Shown in pieces: positions 1-9,959 of a stretch of DNA of 64,000 bases. This stretch comes from an uncultured Coriobacteriaceae bacterium (lineage in GTDB: Bacteria > Actinomycetota > Coriobacteriia > Coriobacteriales > Atopobiaceae), in NCBI GenBank assembly GCA_947426865.1, contig CANEFS010000001.1, positions 124,001-188,000 on the forward strand, written 5' to 3'. The position numbers and the translations under genes are program-made. Under the pieces are notes generated by a model. It saw only the letters and a list, made by a program, of their open reading frames with translations, made no database searches and was not told the origin of the DNA. Numbering within the stretch: the first letter of the stretch is position 1; every line of letters starts with the position of its first letter.

Positions 1-386
1 ACCTGAAGACGTCCGCGGGAAACACTCAAGAGGCGCGCGAGATTCCCCTTCGCGTGGCCTTCGATTTGGTAAGCATGCTGGCGCCCATCTGTCCGCACAT
101 TGCCGACGAACTAAACGAGCAAGCCTTCAAAAATGAGGGAATGCTCGTCTCGCTCTACGACGGTGCCTGGCCGAAGTTTCAGGAAGGCTTTGCCGCCGAC
201 GATTCGATTGAGATGGTGGTCCAGGTTAACGGCAAAATCAAAGGGCGCATATCCGTCCCCTCAGGCGCTTCTCAAGAAGAGATTGAAAAGACCGCGAAAG
301 AAGCGGCGGCGGGCGCGCTTTCGGGAAAAGAAATCAGAAAAGTTATCGTTATCCCGCAAAAACTCGTTAGCATAGTCGAAGGTTAA
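1..386 (+). CDS. leuS: Leucyl-tRNA synthetase, C-terminal end (5' truncated)
   Basis: The frame is open from base 3 without an in-window start, so the gene begins upstream. The last ~128 residues show the anticodon-binding helix segment (MLAPICPHIADEL) and the small C-terminal domain typical of bacterial LeuRS (VQVNGKIKGRISVP, then a helix and IRKVIVIPQKLVSIV). The enzyme charges tRNA-Leu in the cytoplasm; the catalytic and editing domains lie outside the window. A GTG at 54 is internal and not a real start. The stop is 52 bases before the next gene. Confidence 0.93.
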   Translation, partial: LKTSAGNTQEAREIPLRVAFDLVSMLAPICPHIADELNEQAFKNEGMLVSLYDGAWPKFQEGFAADDSIEMVVQVNGKIKGRISVPSGASQEEIEKTAKEAAAGALSGKEIRKVIVIPQKLVSIVEG

Positions 387-438
387 AGATTGAGAGACCG
401 TCCCTTTCAGGTGGTTCAACGAGGATTAAGGAAGTTTC

Positions 439-1752
439 ATGCGTTGTCAAAATTGTAAGAGGGAGCTTGGCGACGGCCTTCTTCCCGCTCGTTGTCCTCA
501 TTGCGGGCAATCGCCGAGAAAAGAAAGTCCCCACGGATCTCGTCGTTCAAAGCGAAACCTCGATCAAATCGTGTCTCATACGCGCATCTCGAAGATGCAA
601 AAAGACAATGTAGATGCGTGGAAAATTTCACGCGTTGCAAAAAAGGCCGCTGACGATTCGAAGAAGCGCGCCAAAATTTTGTTGCTCTTTATTGGTCTCG
701 TAGCCGCTCTTTTTGCGGCTTTCGCTCTTTTCTCTTATTCCTGTACCACGCCTCAAGTGCCTGACGTGGTGGGCTGGCAAGAAGCGCGCGCAAAGACGGC
801 GCTGGAAGAGGCTGGTTACAACGTCGAGAGAACTGAAGAAACTTCCCAGACCATTAACGCCGGCATGATCATAAAAACAGATCCTCCTGCTTCTACGTAC
901 GCGGCGCGGGGAACCAACGTAACGATGACGGTGGCATTAGCTCGAATCATGCCTGATGTTATTGGAAAAACGCAGGAAGAGGCAACCGCCGCCTGCGACA
1001 ACGCTTCAATTCCTTACAAAATTGAGGAGGAGGCTTCCGACAAACCCGAAGGAACCGTTTTGAACTCCTCGGTAAACGCTGGAGAGACGGTTGAGGCGAA
1101 CCAAACCGTTGTGCTCACGGTCGCAACTTCTCTTCGCGTGCCTCACGTGGTGGGCCTCACCCAGGCCGAGGCCGACTCTGCTTTAAGGGCGCTTAATCTC
1201 GTTCCGCAAGTGAAATATCAATACAGCGCAGACGAATCTCAGCAAGGAATAGTGCTTTCTTCCGACCCGACTGAAGGCGCGAAGGTAGCAGAAAACGCCA
1301 CCGTAACCATAACGATAGCGAGCTCAGAGCAAGGGCAAGCTCAGGCCACGGCAGATGCGGTGATTGATGCGGTGTATGGAGCAACACCTTCGGGTGATTC
1401 CATTGGGGTCGCCCTGGCGCCGTACCTTTCTCCAAGCTCAGGTTACGTGGGAAAAAGCGCCCATGACATTTGGTGGGGCCTCATTAAAAGGGGAGGTCTT
1501 TACCCTGATCAAAGCGCCGCTCTCCAATCCCTTCCGCGCTCGCTTATAAGCAAAAATATTACGATTTCTGCGGATGGAAAATCCGCCTCTGCCACGGTAA
1601 AAGTTCACTGGCTTTGGGATCCGATGGGTTCGCGTTATTCAGGCGTTACCTCAAACGATACTCACAATATCACGATGACCTTCGACGACCAGGGCCTGCT
1701 TGTCAGTTTCTACGATTCCAAAACCGACGTTCCCACCTTTAATTACAGCTAA
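439..1752 (+). CDS. Zinc-ribbon PASTA-domain membrane protein
   Basis: 437 residues. Residues 3-22 form a zinc ribbon (C3-x2-C6 and C19-x2-C22), followed by a basic cytoplasmic stretch and one membrane segment near 79-101. The exterior part has three PASTA repeats, about 105-166, 167-230 and 231-294, each with a P-x-V-x-G start (VPDVVGW, MPDVIGK, VPHVVGL). A unique C-terminal domain of ~140 residues follows. PASTA domains bind muropeptides or beta-lactams in Ser/Thr kinases and PBPs, but no kinase or transpeptidase domain is present. The role is probably cell-wall sensing; this is inference. The start ATG follows an AAGGAAG-type ribosome site. Confidence 0.75.
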   Translation: MRCQNCKRELGDGLLPARCPHCGQSPRKESPHGSRRSKRNLDQIVSHTRISKMQKDNVDAWKISRVAKKAADDSKKRAKILLLFIGLVAALFAAFALFSYSCTTPQVPDVVGWQEARAKTALEEAGYNVERTEETSQTINAGMIIKTDPPASTYAARGTNVTMTVALARIMPDVIGKTQEEATAACDNASIPYKIEEEASDKPEGTVLNSSVNAGETVEANQTVVLTVATSLRVPHVVGLTQAEADSALRALNLVPQVKYQYSADESQQGIVLSSDPTEGAKVAENATVTITIASSEQGQAQATADAVIDAVYGATPSGDSIGVALAPYLSPSSGYVGKSAHDIWWGLIKRGGLYPDQSAALQSLPRSLISKNITISADGKSASATVKVHWLWDPMGSRYSGVTSNDTHNITMTFDDQGLLVSFYDSKTDVPTFNYS

Positions 1753-1803
1753 TTTTTGGTTTGAGCCAATCTCTTCACTTTCGGCGCGCCCTTCTCGGCC
1801 TAG

Positions 1804-1832
1804 TTGACTTTTTCGCCCATCCTTGCCATACT
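1804..1832 (+). promoter_or_regulatory. Candidate promoter of the rimP-nusA-infB operon
   Basis: TTGACT at 1804-1809, a 17-base spacer, then CATACT at 1827-1832. It lies in the only sizeable gap upstream of rimP. It would give a leader of about 110 bases before the rimP start. Confidence 0.45.
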
Positions 1833-1948
1833 GATACCAATTGAAGACGCACCTTTTGGGGAGTCGAAGCGAGAAATCGCTCTCGAGTCCCTTTTTTATA
1901 CTCTTTTGGCGTGTATTTAGCACCCAGGCCTGGGGAGGAAAGGAAATT

Positions 1949-2425
1949 ATGGGTCTTGACCAGATAAAAGATGAGCTTTTTGAAGTTCTCGAGAAGAGTG
2001 CAGGCGAGCATGGCGCAGATGTCGTTGACGTGTGGGTAACGCGCCAGGGAAATACGCCGCTTGTTCAGGTGTTCGTTGACAAAGCTGACGCCGGTCCAGA
2101 ATCTACGCCCATTTCTTTGGATGAGGTGGCAGAGCACACCCCCTGGATTTCTGCTGCCCTTGATTCTCTTGATATCATCGATGGCCCCTACAACTTGGAG
2201 GTTTCGAGCCCTGGCATGTATCGGCCGCTTCGAAAAGAGTGCGATTTTGTCGCCTATGCGGGAGAGAGAATCAAGCTCAAGAAGAAAGGAAATTCGGGGC
2301 GTTTGAAGTTTACTGGCGAGCTTCTGGGAGTCGAAGACGGATCGGTAAAGCTTGTCTCGGATAAGCAGGAATTCCTTGTTCCGCTAACCGAAATTGAAAA
2401 AGCCACGGTAGAGCCGAAGTTTTAA
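1949..2425 (+). CDS. rimP: Ribosome maturation factor RimP
   Basis: 158 residues, normal for RimP, which helps assemble the 30S subunit. The N-terminal alpha/beta domain contains the segment VDVWVTRQGNTPLVQVFVD and the family hallmark NLEVSSPGMYRPL; the C-terminal SH3-like domain follows (KFTGELLGVEDGSVKL). An in-frame ATG exists at 1841, but the ATG at 1949 is preferred because GGAGGAAAGG precedes it and homology begins there. Being first before nusA and infB is the classic arrangement. Confidence 0.92.
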   Translation: MGLDQIKDELFEVLEKSAGEHGADVVDVWVTRQGNTPLVQVFVDKADAGPESTPISLDEVAEHTPWISAALDSLDIIDGPYNLEVSSPGMYRPLRKECDFVAYAGERIKLKKKGNSGRLKFTGELLGVEDGSVKLVSDKQEFLVPLTEIEKATVEPKF

Positions 2426-2451
2426 AGAATTATAGAGTGAAGTTTTTGCGA

Positions 2452-2511
2452 GTTATTGAACGTTTGTGAGTTATTAAGAGGTTATTAAGAAGTTATTAAG
2501 GATTTACTAAG
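2452..2511 (+). repeat. Degenerate 11-base tandem repeats before nusA
   Basis: Four imperfect copies of GTTATTAAGAR begin at 2452 (GTTATTGAACG), 2470, 2481 and 2492; the last is followed by a decayed copy (GATTTACTAAGG). They fill most of the rimP-nusA spacer and end just before the nusA ribosome site. Confidence 0.75.
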
Positions 2512-2539
2512 GAAAAGTGAGCCACAGGAAGGAAAAAAG

Positions 2540-3814
2540 ATGGCAACACAGATGCTTAACGCTTTAAACGAACTATGCCAGATTCATCACATCGATGAGT
2601 TTTTGCTGCTTGATCGCCTCGAGCAGTCGCTGGCACGTGCTTACGAGGATATGCTCCACCTCGACAACGGCGCGCGCGTAACGATTGATAGAATGACTGG
2701 CAAGGTCTACGTCTACAAGCTCATCCCCAAGGGCGAGCCCGATCCCGAGACCGGTGAGTATGAGGACTTCGACGAAGAGGACGTGACGCCAAAGGACACG
2801 AGCCGCATCGCCGCCATCTATGCCAAACAAGAGATTGCCGCCCTCGTTCGTGAGGCCGAGAAAAAACAGATTTATGCTGAGTTTTCCGACCGCGTGGGCG
2901 ACGTTATCAACGGTGTCGTGCTCCAATCCACGCCCGATTTCACCATCATCAAAATCCGCGACGGCGTCGAGGCCGAGCTTCCGCACTTTAATTTGAAGCG
3001 CTATCCTGACGAGCGCAACGAACGGCCCGCCGGTGAGCACTACCTGCACAATCAGCGCTTGAAAGCCCTCATCATAGACGTTCGCGATACCAACAATCCC
3101 GAGAAAACCATCCGCAATGAGCGCTTTCGCCCCACGCTGGTGGTCAGCCGCTCCCACCCAGAACTTCTCAGACGCCTCTTCGAGCTTGAGGTGCCCGAAA
3201 TCTACGACGGCATCGTCGAGATTAACTCGGTCGCTCGCGAGCCGGGGTATCGCTCGAAGATTGCGGTGAGTTCCAACGACCCCCACCTCGATCCGGTGGG
3301 TGCTTGCGTTGGTCCTCGCGGCTCTCGCGTTCGCGCGGTCGTGAACGAGCTTCGTGGCGAGCGCGTCGATGTTATTCCTTGGTCAGACAATCCTGCCGTG
3401 CGCATCGCCGCAGCTCTTTCGCCGGCGCAAGTTTCGCAGGTTCTTGTCGACGAAGACGAAAACCACGTGACCGTTATCGTTCCTGACGACCAGCTGTCTC
3501 TCGCGATTGGAAAAGAGGGACAAAATGCCCGTTTAGCTGCACGTTTGACTGGCTACCATATCGACATCAAAAACGAGACGCTTGCTCACGACATCATCGA
3601 GACCATCAAAGCGCAAAAGGCTGAAGAGGAACCGGAGCAAGAAGTTGAGGTGCGTTGCGCCTACGTCTCGCCAAAGGGCATCCAGTGCAGAAACCTAGCC
3701 CGTCCGGGTTCGCGCTACTGCGGAGTTCACGCCAAGCTTGAACAGGAAGCAGAAGTGGTCGCCCTTGACTCAGAGCTTTCACCGGAAGATTCACCGGAGG
3801 ACTCCGAGGACTAA
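2540..3814 (+). CDS. nusA: Transcription termination/antitermination factor NusA with CCCH tail
   Basis: 424 residues. The order is NusA N-terminal RNA-polymerase-binding domain (1-~125), S1 domain (~130-200, GDVINGVVLQ), and two KH domains (DPVGACVGPRGSRV and VIVPDDQLSLAIGKEGQNARLAARLTG, here given in part). It controls pausing, termination and antitermination. Instead of acidic AR repeats, the last ~55 residues carry a C-x9-C-x10-C-x2-H pattern starting near residue 372 (CAYVSPKGIQC...YCGVH), probably a small zinc site, then an acidic end. No ylxR lies between nusA and infB, where it often sits. Start ATG after AGGAAGG. Confidence 0.95.
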   Translation: MATQMLNALNELCQIHHIDEFLLLDRLEQSLARAYEDMLHLDNGARVTIDRMTGKVYVYKLIPKGEPDPETGEYEDFDEEDVTPKDTSRIAAIYAKQEIAALVREAEKKQIYAEFSDRVGDVINGVVLQSTPDFTIIKIRDGVEAELPHFNLKRYPDERNERPAGEHYLHNQRLKALIIDVRDTNNPEKTIRNERFRPTLVVSRSHPELLRRLFELEVPEIYDGIVEINSVAREPGYRSKIAVSSNDPHLDPVGACVGPRGSRVRAVVNELRGERVDVIPWSDNPAVRIAAALSPAQVSQVLVDEDENHVTVIVPDDQLSLAIGKEGQNARLAARLTGYHIDIKNETLAHDIIETIKAQKAEEEPEQEVEVRCAYVSPKGIQCRNLARPGSRYCGVHAKLEQEAEVVALDSELSPEDSPEDSED

Positions 3815-3928
3815 CTAAGAAAAGAAGGCATGCACCAGTGAGACCTCAGGCTTTGTTGACGTGGACGCGCCCAAACCAGGTTTCTAAAACGGGTTTCTCG
3901 AAAACAAAAGGAAAGATAAGAGAAGAAT

Positions 3929-6900
3929 ATGGCAAAGATTCGCGTTAGTGAGCTCGCCAAAGAATACGGCATGACTAGCCCGGAGCTCCTTGAAAAGCTT
4001 AAGGAAATTAAGATTCCGGCAAAGACCGCCTCTTCTACCTTGGCGCCTGCTTACGTTTCGATTATCAAGAAGAAACTTGCTCCTCTCATCAAAGAACGCC
4101 AGGCTCAGATTGAGGAGGCGAAGAAAAAAGAGGAAGCGGCAAAGCAGAAGGCCGAGGAGAAGGCGAAGGCGGAGGCCGAAGAAGAGCGTCTTGAGGCCGA
4201 GAAACGCCGCCAAGCTGAGCGCGCTGAGGCTGAGGCGAAAAAGAACGGTATTGCCGTGAAGAGCGCCACCGCCAAGAAGGCTTCGACCAAGAAGAGGGGC
4301 AACGTCGTCGACCTTATCGATGTTGACGAGGAAGAAATCATTGCCTCGCACGGCCAAGAGCTTGCCGATGTTGAAGCTGTTGAAGACGCTGAAATTGAAG
4401 AAGCCGCCGCCGAGAAAAGCACGGGCAAGGCCGCGAAGAAAACGACGGCCAAAGCCGGCAAAACTGCGAAAACCAGCAATGCTGCCAAGGCTACTAAAAC
4501 CGGAAAGGGTGCTTCTAAGAAAGCTACAGCAGAAGCTGAAGTAGAGGCCGCAGAAGAGAAAGGCGCCGCAAAGGGAGCTGCCAAAAAGACAACGAAGAAG
4601 GCAACGAAAGCTTCTGCGAAAAGCAAAAAAGAGGCTGCCGAAGCAGAGAAAGCAAGCGAATCTGAGCAGAGCGTTGAGCCAGAAGGCGCAGAAGAAGCAG
4701 CTGCCGAAGGCAAAACTTCTGCCAAAGGCAAAAAAGCCGCAGCTTCAAAGAGCAAAACAGCCGCAAAAGATAGGGGTAAAAAGGATTCAAAAGAGACTAA
4801 AAAGATTGAGACACCCTCTCGGTTCAAAACACTCCTTGAACAAATCGCTCAACAAGAAGAGACTCTCGTCAAGAAAAAGGTTGAAGTTACCAACGTTTCG
4901 AATCTCAATAATCGTCGCACCGGACAGCGCGGAGGGCGCCTCTCGACAAAGAATCTTGAGAACCAAGGCTTTGTCAGCCCCGAGAAAGCAGCGGCATTTG
5001 CGAAGCGTCAAAAGAACCGCCGCTATCAAGAACGCGACGAGCGCGAGGGTGAAGACCGCTACGCTCGCATGGCTCGTGCCGCAGAAGAGTACAACCGCGA
5101 GCGCATTTTGGAAGATGCGCGCGCACAGGTTGAAGAGGCAACGCGTGAGAGCGAAGGACGCCGCAAGAAGCGTAAAGAGCACAGAAAACAGCAGGCAGAA
5201 GCACAAGCGAAAGAAGCCGCTATTCAACAAGCTCTTGAAAACGACCAAGATCTCTCCAAGCTTGACGAAGTGAAAATCCCCACCGGCTCTACCGTCCAAG
5301 AGATGGCAGAACTTCTCGACATCAATGCAAACGACATCATCAAACGCCTCTTTATGCTGGGCACTCCTTTGACGATGACGCAAACGATGAGCGACGACCT
5401 TATCGAGCTTGTGGCAGACGACTTGGGCGCAAAAGTTAAAGTCATGACGAAGGAAGAGGAGAACTCCTTCACCTTCTACGACGATCCCAAGGATCTGAAG
5501 CCGCGCCCGCCGGTGGTAACTGTTATGGGTCATGTCGACCACGGTAAAACCTCGACGCTGGACGCGATTCGCCACACCGGTGTCGCAGAAGGAGAGGCCG
5601 GCGGTATTACTCAGCATATCGGTGCTTCTCAGGTAAAAATTAACGACCGCATTATTACGTTCGTTGACACGCCGGGTCACGAGACCTTTACCTCGATGCG
5701 CGCGCGCGGCGCTAAAGTCACCGACATCGTGGTCCTCGTGGTCGCAGCAGACGACGGCGTCATGCCCCAGACCGTAGAGTCTATCAACCACGCAAAGGCG
5801 GCAGGCGTTCCCATTGTCGTTGCGGTCAATAAAATCGACAAAGACGGCGCCAACCCCGACAACGTCAAAAAGGAGCTGGCCGATCACGGCGTCATCCCCG
5901 AAGAGTGGGGCGGCGACAACATGTTCGTGAACATCTCGGCGAAAAAGAACATCGGTATCGATGAACTTCTCGAGACAATCCTTTTACAAGCAGACGTTTT
6001 AGAGCTTAAAGCCAATCCTGACACGTTCGCCTCCGGCTACGTTTTGGAGGCCAAACTTGACAAGGGAAGAGGTTCGGTTGCGACCCTTCTCGTGAACCGC
6101 GGACAACTGCATGTGGGAGACGCCCTTGTGGCAGGTACTTCTTTTGGCCACGTGCGCGCCATGCTTGACCAGCGCGGCAACCCCATTGAGTCGGTGGGTC
6201 CCTCTGATCCTGCAGAGATTCTCGGCTTGCAGTCCGTGCCCCAAGCAGGAGATGAATTCCGCGTCTTTAAAGACGAGCGCGACGCCCGCGACCTGGCAGA
6301 ATCTCGTGCCCTGAAAGCGCGCATCGAAGAGCAGAACCGCGTCCACCATGTCACGCTGGAAAACCTCTTTGATACGATGGCCGACTCTGAGGTCAAAGAA
6401 CTTAACCTCGTCGTAAAAGCCGACGTACAAGGCTCGATTGAGGCGCTGAGCGACGCGCTTGAGAAGATGGACCAGTCCGAGGTTCGCATCAACATCATCC
6501 ACTCGGCCGTGGGTGCCATCTCTGAAACCGACGTCGTTTTGGCGGAGGCCTCAAACGCCATCATCATCGGTTTTGGCGTGCGCCCTGATGCCAAAGCACG
6601 TGCCGCTGCTGAGCACGCTCAGGTTGAAATTCGCACCTACTCCGTCATCTATCAGGCGATTGAGGATATCGATGCTGCCCGCATTGGTATGCTCAAACCC
6701 ACCGAAAAAGAGGTCCAAACCGGCTCTGCTGACGTTCGCGAAACCTTCAAGGTACCTAAAGTTGGAATCGCTGCTGGTTGTTTGGTCTCGGAGGGCGAGA
6801 TTTCTAGAGACGATTCCGTGCGCCTCATTCGCGACGGTATTGTGGTCTTCGAAGGAAAGATTGCATCGCTTCGCCGCTTTAAGGACGACGTCACAAGTGT

Positions 6901-7006
6901 CAAAGCAGGCTATGAGTGCGGTATCGGCTTGGAAGACTACCAAGACATCCATCCTGGCGACGTCATCGAAAGCTTCAAGATTGTCGAAGTGGCGCGTACA
7001 GAATAA
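3929..7006 (+). CDS. infB: Translation initiation factor IF-2
   Basis: 1025 residues, long for the family. The protein starts with an IF2-N domain ([21 protein letters not shown]). A charged Ala/Lys/Glu-rich segment of ~390 residues follows, with H1-like KKATKKA strings. A second IF2-N-like domain lies near 450-505. The GTPase domain has GHVDHGKTS (~533), DTPGHE (~578) and NKID (~632), followed by the EF-Tu-like beta-barrels and the fMet-tRNA-binding C-terminus. It brings initiator tRNA to the 30S subunit. The third residue block and the start fit a GGAAAG/AGAAG ribosome site upstream. Confidence 0.97.
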   Translation: MAKIRVSELAKEYGMTSPELLEKLKEIKIPAKTASSTLAPAYVSIIKKKLAPLIKERQAQIEEAKKKEEAAKQKAEEKAKAEAEEERLEAEKRRQAERAEAEAKKNGIAVKSATAKKASTKKRGNVVDLIDVDEEEIIASHGQELADVEAVEDAEIEEAAAEKSTGKAAKKTTAKAGKTAKTSNAAKATKTGKGASKKATAEAEVEAAEEKGAAKGAAKKTTKKATKASAKSKKEAAEAEKASESEQSVEPEGAEEAAAEGKTSAKGKKAAASKSKTAAKDRGKKDSKETKKIETPSRFKTLLEQIAQQEETLVKKKVEVTNVSNLNNRRTGQRGGRLSTKNLENQGFVSPEKAAAFAKRQKNRRYQERDEREGEDRYARMARAAEEYNRERILEDARAQVEEATRESEGRRKKRKEHRKQQAEAQAKEAAIQQALENDQDLSKLDEVKIPTGSTVQEMAELLDINANDIIKRLFMLGTPLTMTQTMSDDLIELVADDLGAKVKVMTKEEENSFTFYDDPKDLKPRPPVVTVMGHVDHGKTSTLDAIRHTGVAEGEAGGITQHIGASQVKINDRIITFVDTPGHETFTSMRARGAKVTDIVVLVVAADDGVMPQTVESINHAKAAGVPIVVAVNKIDKDGANPDNVKKELADHGVIPEEWGGDNMFVNISAKKNIGIDELLETILLQADVLELKANPDTFASGYVLEAKLDKGRGSVATLLVNRGQLHVGDALVAGTSFGHVRAMLDQRGNPIESVGPSDPAEILGLQSVPQAGDEFRVFKDERDARDLAESRALKARIEEQNRVHHVTLENLFDTMADSEVKELNLVVKADVQGSIEALSDALEKMDQSEVRINIIHSAVGAISETDVVLAEASNAIIIGFGVRPDAKARAAAEHAQVEIRTYSVIYQAIEDIDAARIGMLKPTEKEVQTGSADVRETFKVPKVGIAAGCLVSEGEISRDDSVRLIRDGIVVFEGKIASLRRFKDDVTSVKAGYECGIGLEDYQDIHPGDVIESFKIVEVARTE

Positions 7007-7038
7007 GTGGCCGAGAAACCCTTAAGAGAGTCGAAAAA

Positions 7039-7518
7039 ATGAAGACGAACAAGAACAGTAGACGCTTTTCTGAGCAAGCCAAAGAGGCGCTTGCTCAGAT
7101 TCTTCTTTTTGAACTCGACAACCCCGAGTTTGCTCTCGTGACCGTAACGGGCACCGATGTCAGCGTGGATAAGAGCTACATTCAAGCCTACATCACCACG
7201 CAAGACGGCAATAGCGAAGAGGCTCTTGAGGCCCTTAATCGCGCCAAAGGGCGCATCCGCACTGACCTAGGACATCGCTTGCACTGGCGCGTGACACCCA
7301 AAATCGATTTCTTTTTAGATCCTGCAACTGAGGCCGCAGAGCGCCTTACCTACGCTTTGCAAAACGTGCCCCCTACGCTTGCGAAAGAACGCGTGGCAGA
7401 GCGCGCTGAGGAGCGCGAAAAAGAACGCGAGCAAGAACGCGCTGAAGAGCGCGAGTCCGAGCTTGCAGAAGAGCACAAGCAGAATCTTTCAGAAGAGCAA
7501 GACGCGAAGGAGGAGTAG
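7039..7518 (+). CDS. rbfA: Ribosome-binding factor A
   Basis: 159 residues. The first ~110 match the single KH-like domain of RbfA (SRRFSEQAKEALAQIL, VTVTGTDVSVDKSYIQAYI, RIRTDLGHRLHWRVTPKIDFFLD, each partial), which binds 16S rRNA during cold-sensitive 30S maturation. The last ~45 residues are a repetitive Arg/Glu helix (AEEREKEREQERAEERE) not found in usual RbfA. The frame is open further upstream into infB, but the ATG at 7039 fits the family start; its ribosome site (AGAGAG) is weak. It lies 32 bases after infB. Confidence 0.92.
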   Translation: MKTNKNSRRFSEQAKEALAQILLFELDNPEFALVTVTGTDVSVDKSYIQAYITTQDGNSEEALEALNRAKGRIRTDLGHRLHWRVTPKIDFFLDPATEAAERLTYALQNVPPTLAKERVAERAEEREKEREQERAEERESELAEEHKQNLSEEQDAKEE

Positions 7519-7524
7519 AGCAAC

Positions 7525-8661
7525 ATGAAGGAGCTTAAAACACCTTCTTTTGTTTTGAATCCTCGTTTCATTCCTTTATTTGAAACCCTCGAGGCCTCTA
7601 TCGACGAGGCGAAAACGATTGCACTTTGCGCTCACACGAAGCCGGACGGGGATGCTTTCGGCTCTGTGCTGGCACTGGCGGCTCTTCTCGAGAAAGTCGC
7701 GCCGGAAAAAGAAATATTCTGTCTCCTTGCCGACAACGAGGAGCCCTCGCAAACCTTTTCTTTTCTAAAACCGCAAGAGAAATTTCTGACCCCTGCCGCC
7801 TTTGAACAAACCTGCCGAGAAAACCACAGAGACCTTAATCTTTTCATTTCCCTTGATACGCCCCTTTTAAGGCGCCTCGGCCACGCTGGCGAAATTGCCG
7901 AGCACGCCAAAAAGGTGATTTCAATCGACCATCATCTTTCCCGCCAGCTTTTTGCAGATTCTTCCATTGTCGATGAGAATGCTGCGGCAACGGGAGTGCT
8001 CGTTGGTCAGTTCCTTCTTTATCTGCAAGAAAAGCTTGAAAAGCAGCTGATTGATGCAGAGATTGCGAACGACTTATTTTTGGCGCTCATGACCGATACG
8101 GGACGCTTCCAGTACCAAAATGCCTCCTCGGAGTGTTTTGCCCTGGCAGCCTGGTTGATAGCAAACGGCGCCGAGCCAAGTTTTCTCTCGACACAGATTT
8201 ACCAAAGCGAGCCGCTGGCGCTCCTCAAGCTAAAGGCGCGCGTCACGGAGCGCATCACCCTTCATTGCGACGGACTTCTCGCTTACAGCTTTGCCACAGC
8301 TGATGACTTCGAAGAGCTCGGCATTCGTCCAACCGACGCCGACGGGCTCGTGGATATCGTTCGCAGTGTTGGAGGATCCCAAATCGCTCTTTTCCTGAAG
8401 GAACTTGACCAGCCAATCGCGGCCCCTGTCCAAGAAACATCGCAGCAGCAAAATCAACATCAAGATCAATCGTCGAAGGAAGTAAACGGTCAGGCTCACA
8501 TCCGCGGCAGTTTGCGCGCAAAAGGCGATGCCGACGTGGCCTCAATTGCAGCTCACTTTTCAGGAGGAGGCCACCGAGCAGCTGCCGGCTTTTCTGCGAC
8601 CGGCACGCTTGAATCGGTTGCCAAAGAAGTCATAGAGCTTGCCAAAAAAACTCTCCGCTAG
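7525..8661 (+). CDS. nrnA: DHH-family phosphoesterase (NrnA-like oligoribonuclease/pAp phosphatase)
   Basis: 378 residues. DHH motifs: HTKPDGDAFGS (37-47), an early Asp region (FISLDTP), SIDHH (133-137) and DTGRF; C-terminal DHHA1 with GGGHRAAAG near 346. This family uses Mn ions to degrade 2-5 nt RNA and dephosphorylate 3'-phosphoadenosine phosphate; some actinobacterial members also cleave cyclic dinucleotides. A Gln-rich insert (QQQNQHQDQ) sits near residue 310. The position between rbfA and truB is the usual one in Gram-positive genomes. The start is 6 bases after the rbfA stop. Confidence 0.9.
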   Translation: MKELKTPSFVLNPRFIPLFETLEASIDEAKTIALCAHTKPDGDAFGSVLALAALLEKVAPEKEIFCLLADNEEPSQTFSFLKPQEKFLTPAAFEQTCRENHRDLNLFISLDTPLLRRLGHAGEIAEHAKKVISIDHHLSRQLFADSSIVDENAAATGVLVGQFLLYLQEKLEKQLIDAEIANDLFLALMTDTGRFQYQNASSECFALAAWLIANGAEPSFLSTQIYQSEPLALLKLKARVTERITLHCDGLLAYSFATADDFEELGIRPTDADGLVDIVRSVGGSQIALFLKELDQPIAAPVQETSQQQNQHQDQSSKEVNGQAHIRGSLRAKGDADVASIAAHFSGGGHRAAAGFSATGTLESVAKEVIELAKKTLR

Positions 8662-8675
8662 AAGAGGCTTCCTCC

Positions 8676-9959
8676 ATGTTCAATGAAGTCATCGCGATAA
8701 ACAAAGATGCCGGCTTTACCAGCCACGATGTGGTGACTCGGCTGCGTTCGCTTCTCATGCAAAAGCGCATTGGCCATGCCGGAACGCTCGATCCTTTTGC
8801 CACGGGCGTTTTAGTGATTGGCCTTGGCCAGGCGACCAAGCTCCTTGAATATTTTTCTGCGGAGAAAAAAACGTACGTTGCGACCTTCGTTTTTGGTGAA
8901 GAGCGCACGACCGACGATGTTGAAGGGGAGGCAGTCTCGTCAGCCTTTTCTTTTGAATCCCCCGTTGGCGCTTCACCGTTTGCGCTTACAGATAAGCAGT
9001 TCAAAGACGTTCTTAAAAGCTTGGCAGATGATGCTTTTGCCCAGGCAGAAATTGCCAAATTAAAAGAGATGAAAACGCAGATTCCACCGGCATTTTCAGC
9101 CGTTTCTGTCGAAGGTGTTCGCTCGTATAAAGCGGCTCGAAAACAAGAGAAAAATGAAGTTGAGCAGACGCTGTCTCCACGGTCCATTGAAATTTATAGC
9201 GCAGAACTTCTGGAGATAGGCGTTATGAACGTGAAGCCCCAAGATTACGAAGAAGAGTCTGAAGCGCCACTCTCCAAAACAACCGACAAAGAGATCTCAC
9301 AAGACGCGCCAAAACACAAAGAGCTTCCTTTTTGGACGCTTAAGCTCGATGTTTCAAAAGGCACCTACATTCGCTCGATTGCCCGCGACTTAGGCCGCGC
9401 CCTGGGTGTGGGAGGATACGTTCACGCTCTCAAACGAGTTGCGTCAGGCGCTCTCAGTTTGCAAGACTGCCTTTCACTCGAAGAAATTGAGCAAGCCAAA
9501 ACAGAAGATGCAGAAAAAGTTGAAGCCCGCTTGGCAGAACAAGTTGAAGCCCGCTCGACAGAAAAGCCTGAAGCTTACTCCGCGCAAATAACGGAGAGAA
9601 ATGCCGCCGAGAAAAACGTCGGAAAAGAAGCGGTCAATTCCCTCCCGGCAGCAAACGACGAGGGGCTTCTCGAAAAACTTCTGGACGCCAAAGCGATAAA
9701 TCTTTACGAAGTCCTCGATATACCTTTTCGCTATCTGAGTCCCTTTGAGTTTAAGAAAGTGCAAACGGGTTGCTCAATTATGAATCGAGACGCGGTGTAT
9801 CGCGACCAAAACATTCTGCCCAAAAGAGGGGACCGCGTGGCGCTCTTTAACGAGGAGGGTATTTGGGGAATTTGGCAGGTCAAAGACGATATTTCTCTCG
9901 TTTGCGAGAAGAACTTTACCGAGCCTATAAAAGGTCTCGAGGTGCCCTATGTGCTCTAA
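8676..9959 (+). CDS. truB: tRNA pseudouridine(55) synthase TruB, enlarged
   Basis: 427 residues against ~300 for typical TruB. Catalytic motif HAGTLDPFATGVLVIG with nucleophile D39; the region with GEERTTDDVEGE and the Y-rich IRSIARDLG segment are also present. The extra length lies in two low-complexity inserts, about residues 175-215 and 270-335 (repeated VEAR/AEQ/EKPEA units), before the C-terminal PUA-like end. It makes pseudouridine 55 in the T-loop of tRNAs. The 3' end overlaps ribF by 11 bases, suggesting coupled translation. Confidence 0.93.
   Translation: MFNEVIAINKDAGFTSHDVVTRLRSLLMQKRIGHAGTLDPFATGVLVIGLGQATKLLEYFSAEKKTYVATFVFGEERTTDDVEGEAVSSAFSFESPVGASPFALTDKQFKDVLKSLADDAFAQAEIAKLKEMKTQIPPAFSAVSVEGVRSYKAARKQEKNEVEQTLSPRSIEIYSAELLEIGVMNVKPQDYEEESEAPLSKTTDKEISQDAPKHKELPFWTLKLDVSKGTYIRSIARDLGRALGVGGYVHALKRVASGALSLQDCLSLEEIEQAKTEDAEKVEARLAEQVEARSTEKPEAYSAQITERNAAEKNVGKEAVNSLPAANDEGLLEKLLDAKAINLYEVLDIPFRYLSPFEFKKVQTGCSIMNRDAVYRDQNILPKRGDRVALFNEEGIWGIWQVKDDISLVCEKNFTEPIKGLEVPYVL

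Noticed and set aside
2573-3286. A 237-codon minus-strand frame opposite nusA
   Set aside because: No homology recognised and no ribosome site; nusA is certain on the + strand.
4105-4827. Long Ala/Ser/Phe-rich minus-strand frames opposite the Lys/Glu-rich parts of infB, rpoD (13261-13782) and the YraN gene
   Set aside because: They are the expected shadow of GAG/AAG/GCC codon repeats and have no start signals.
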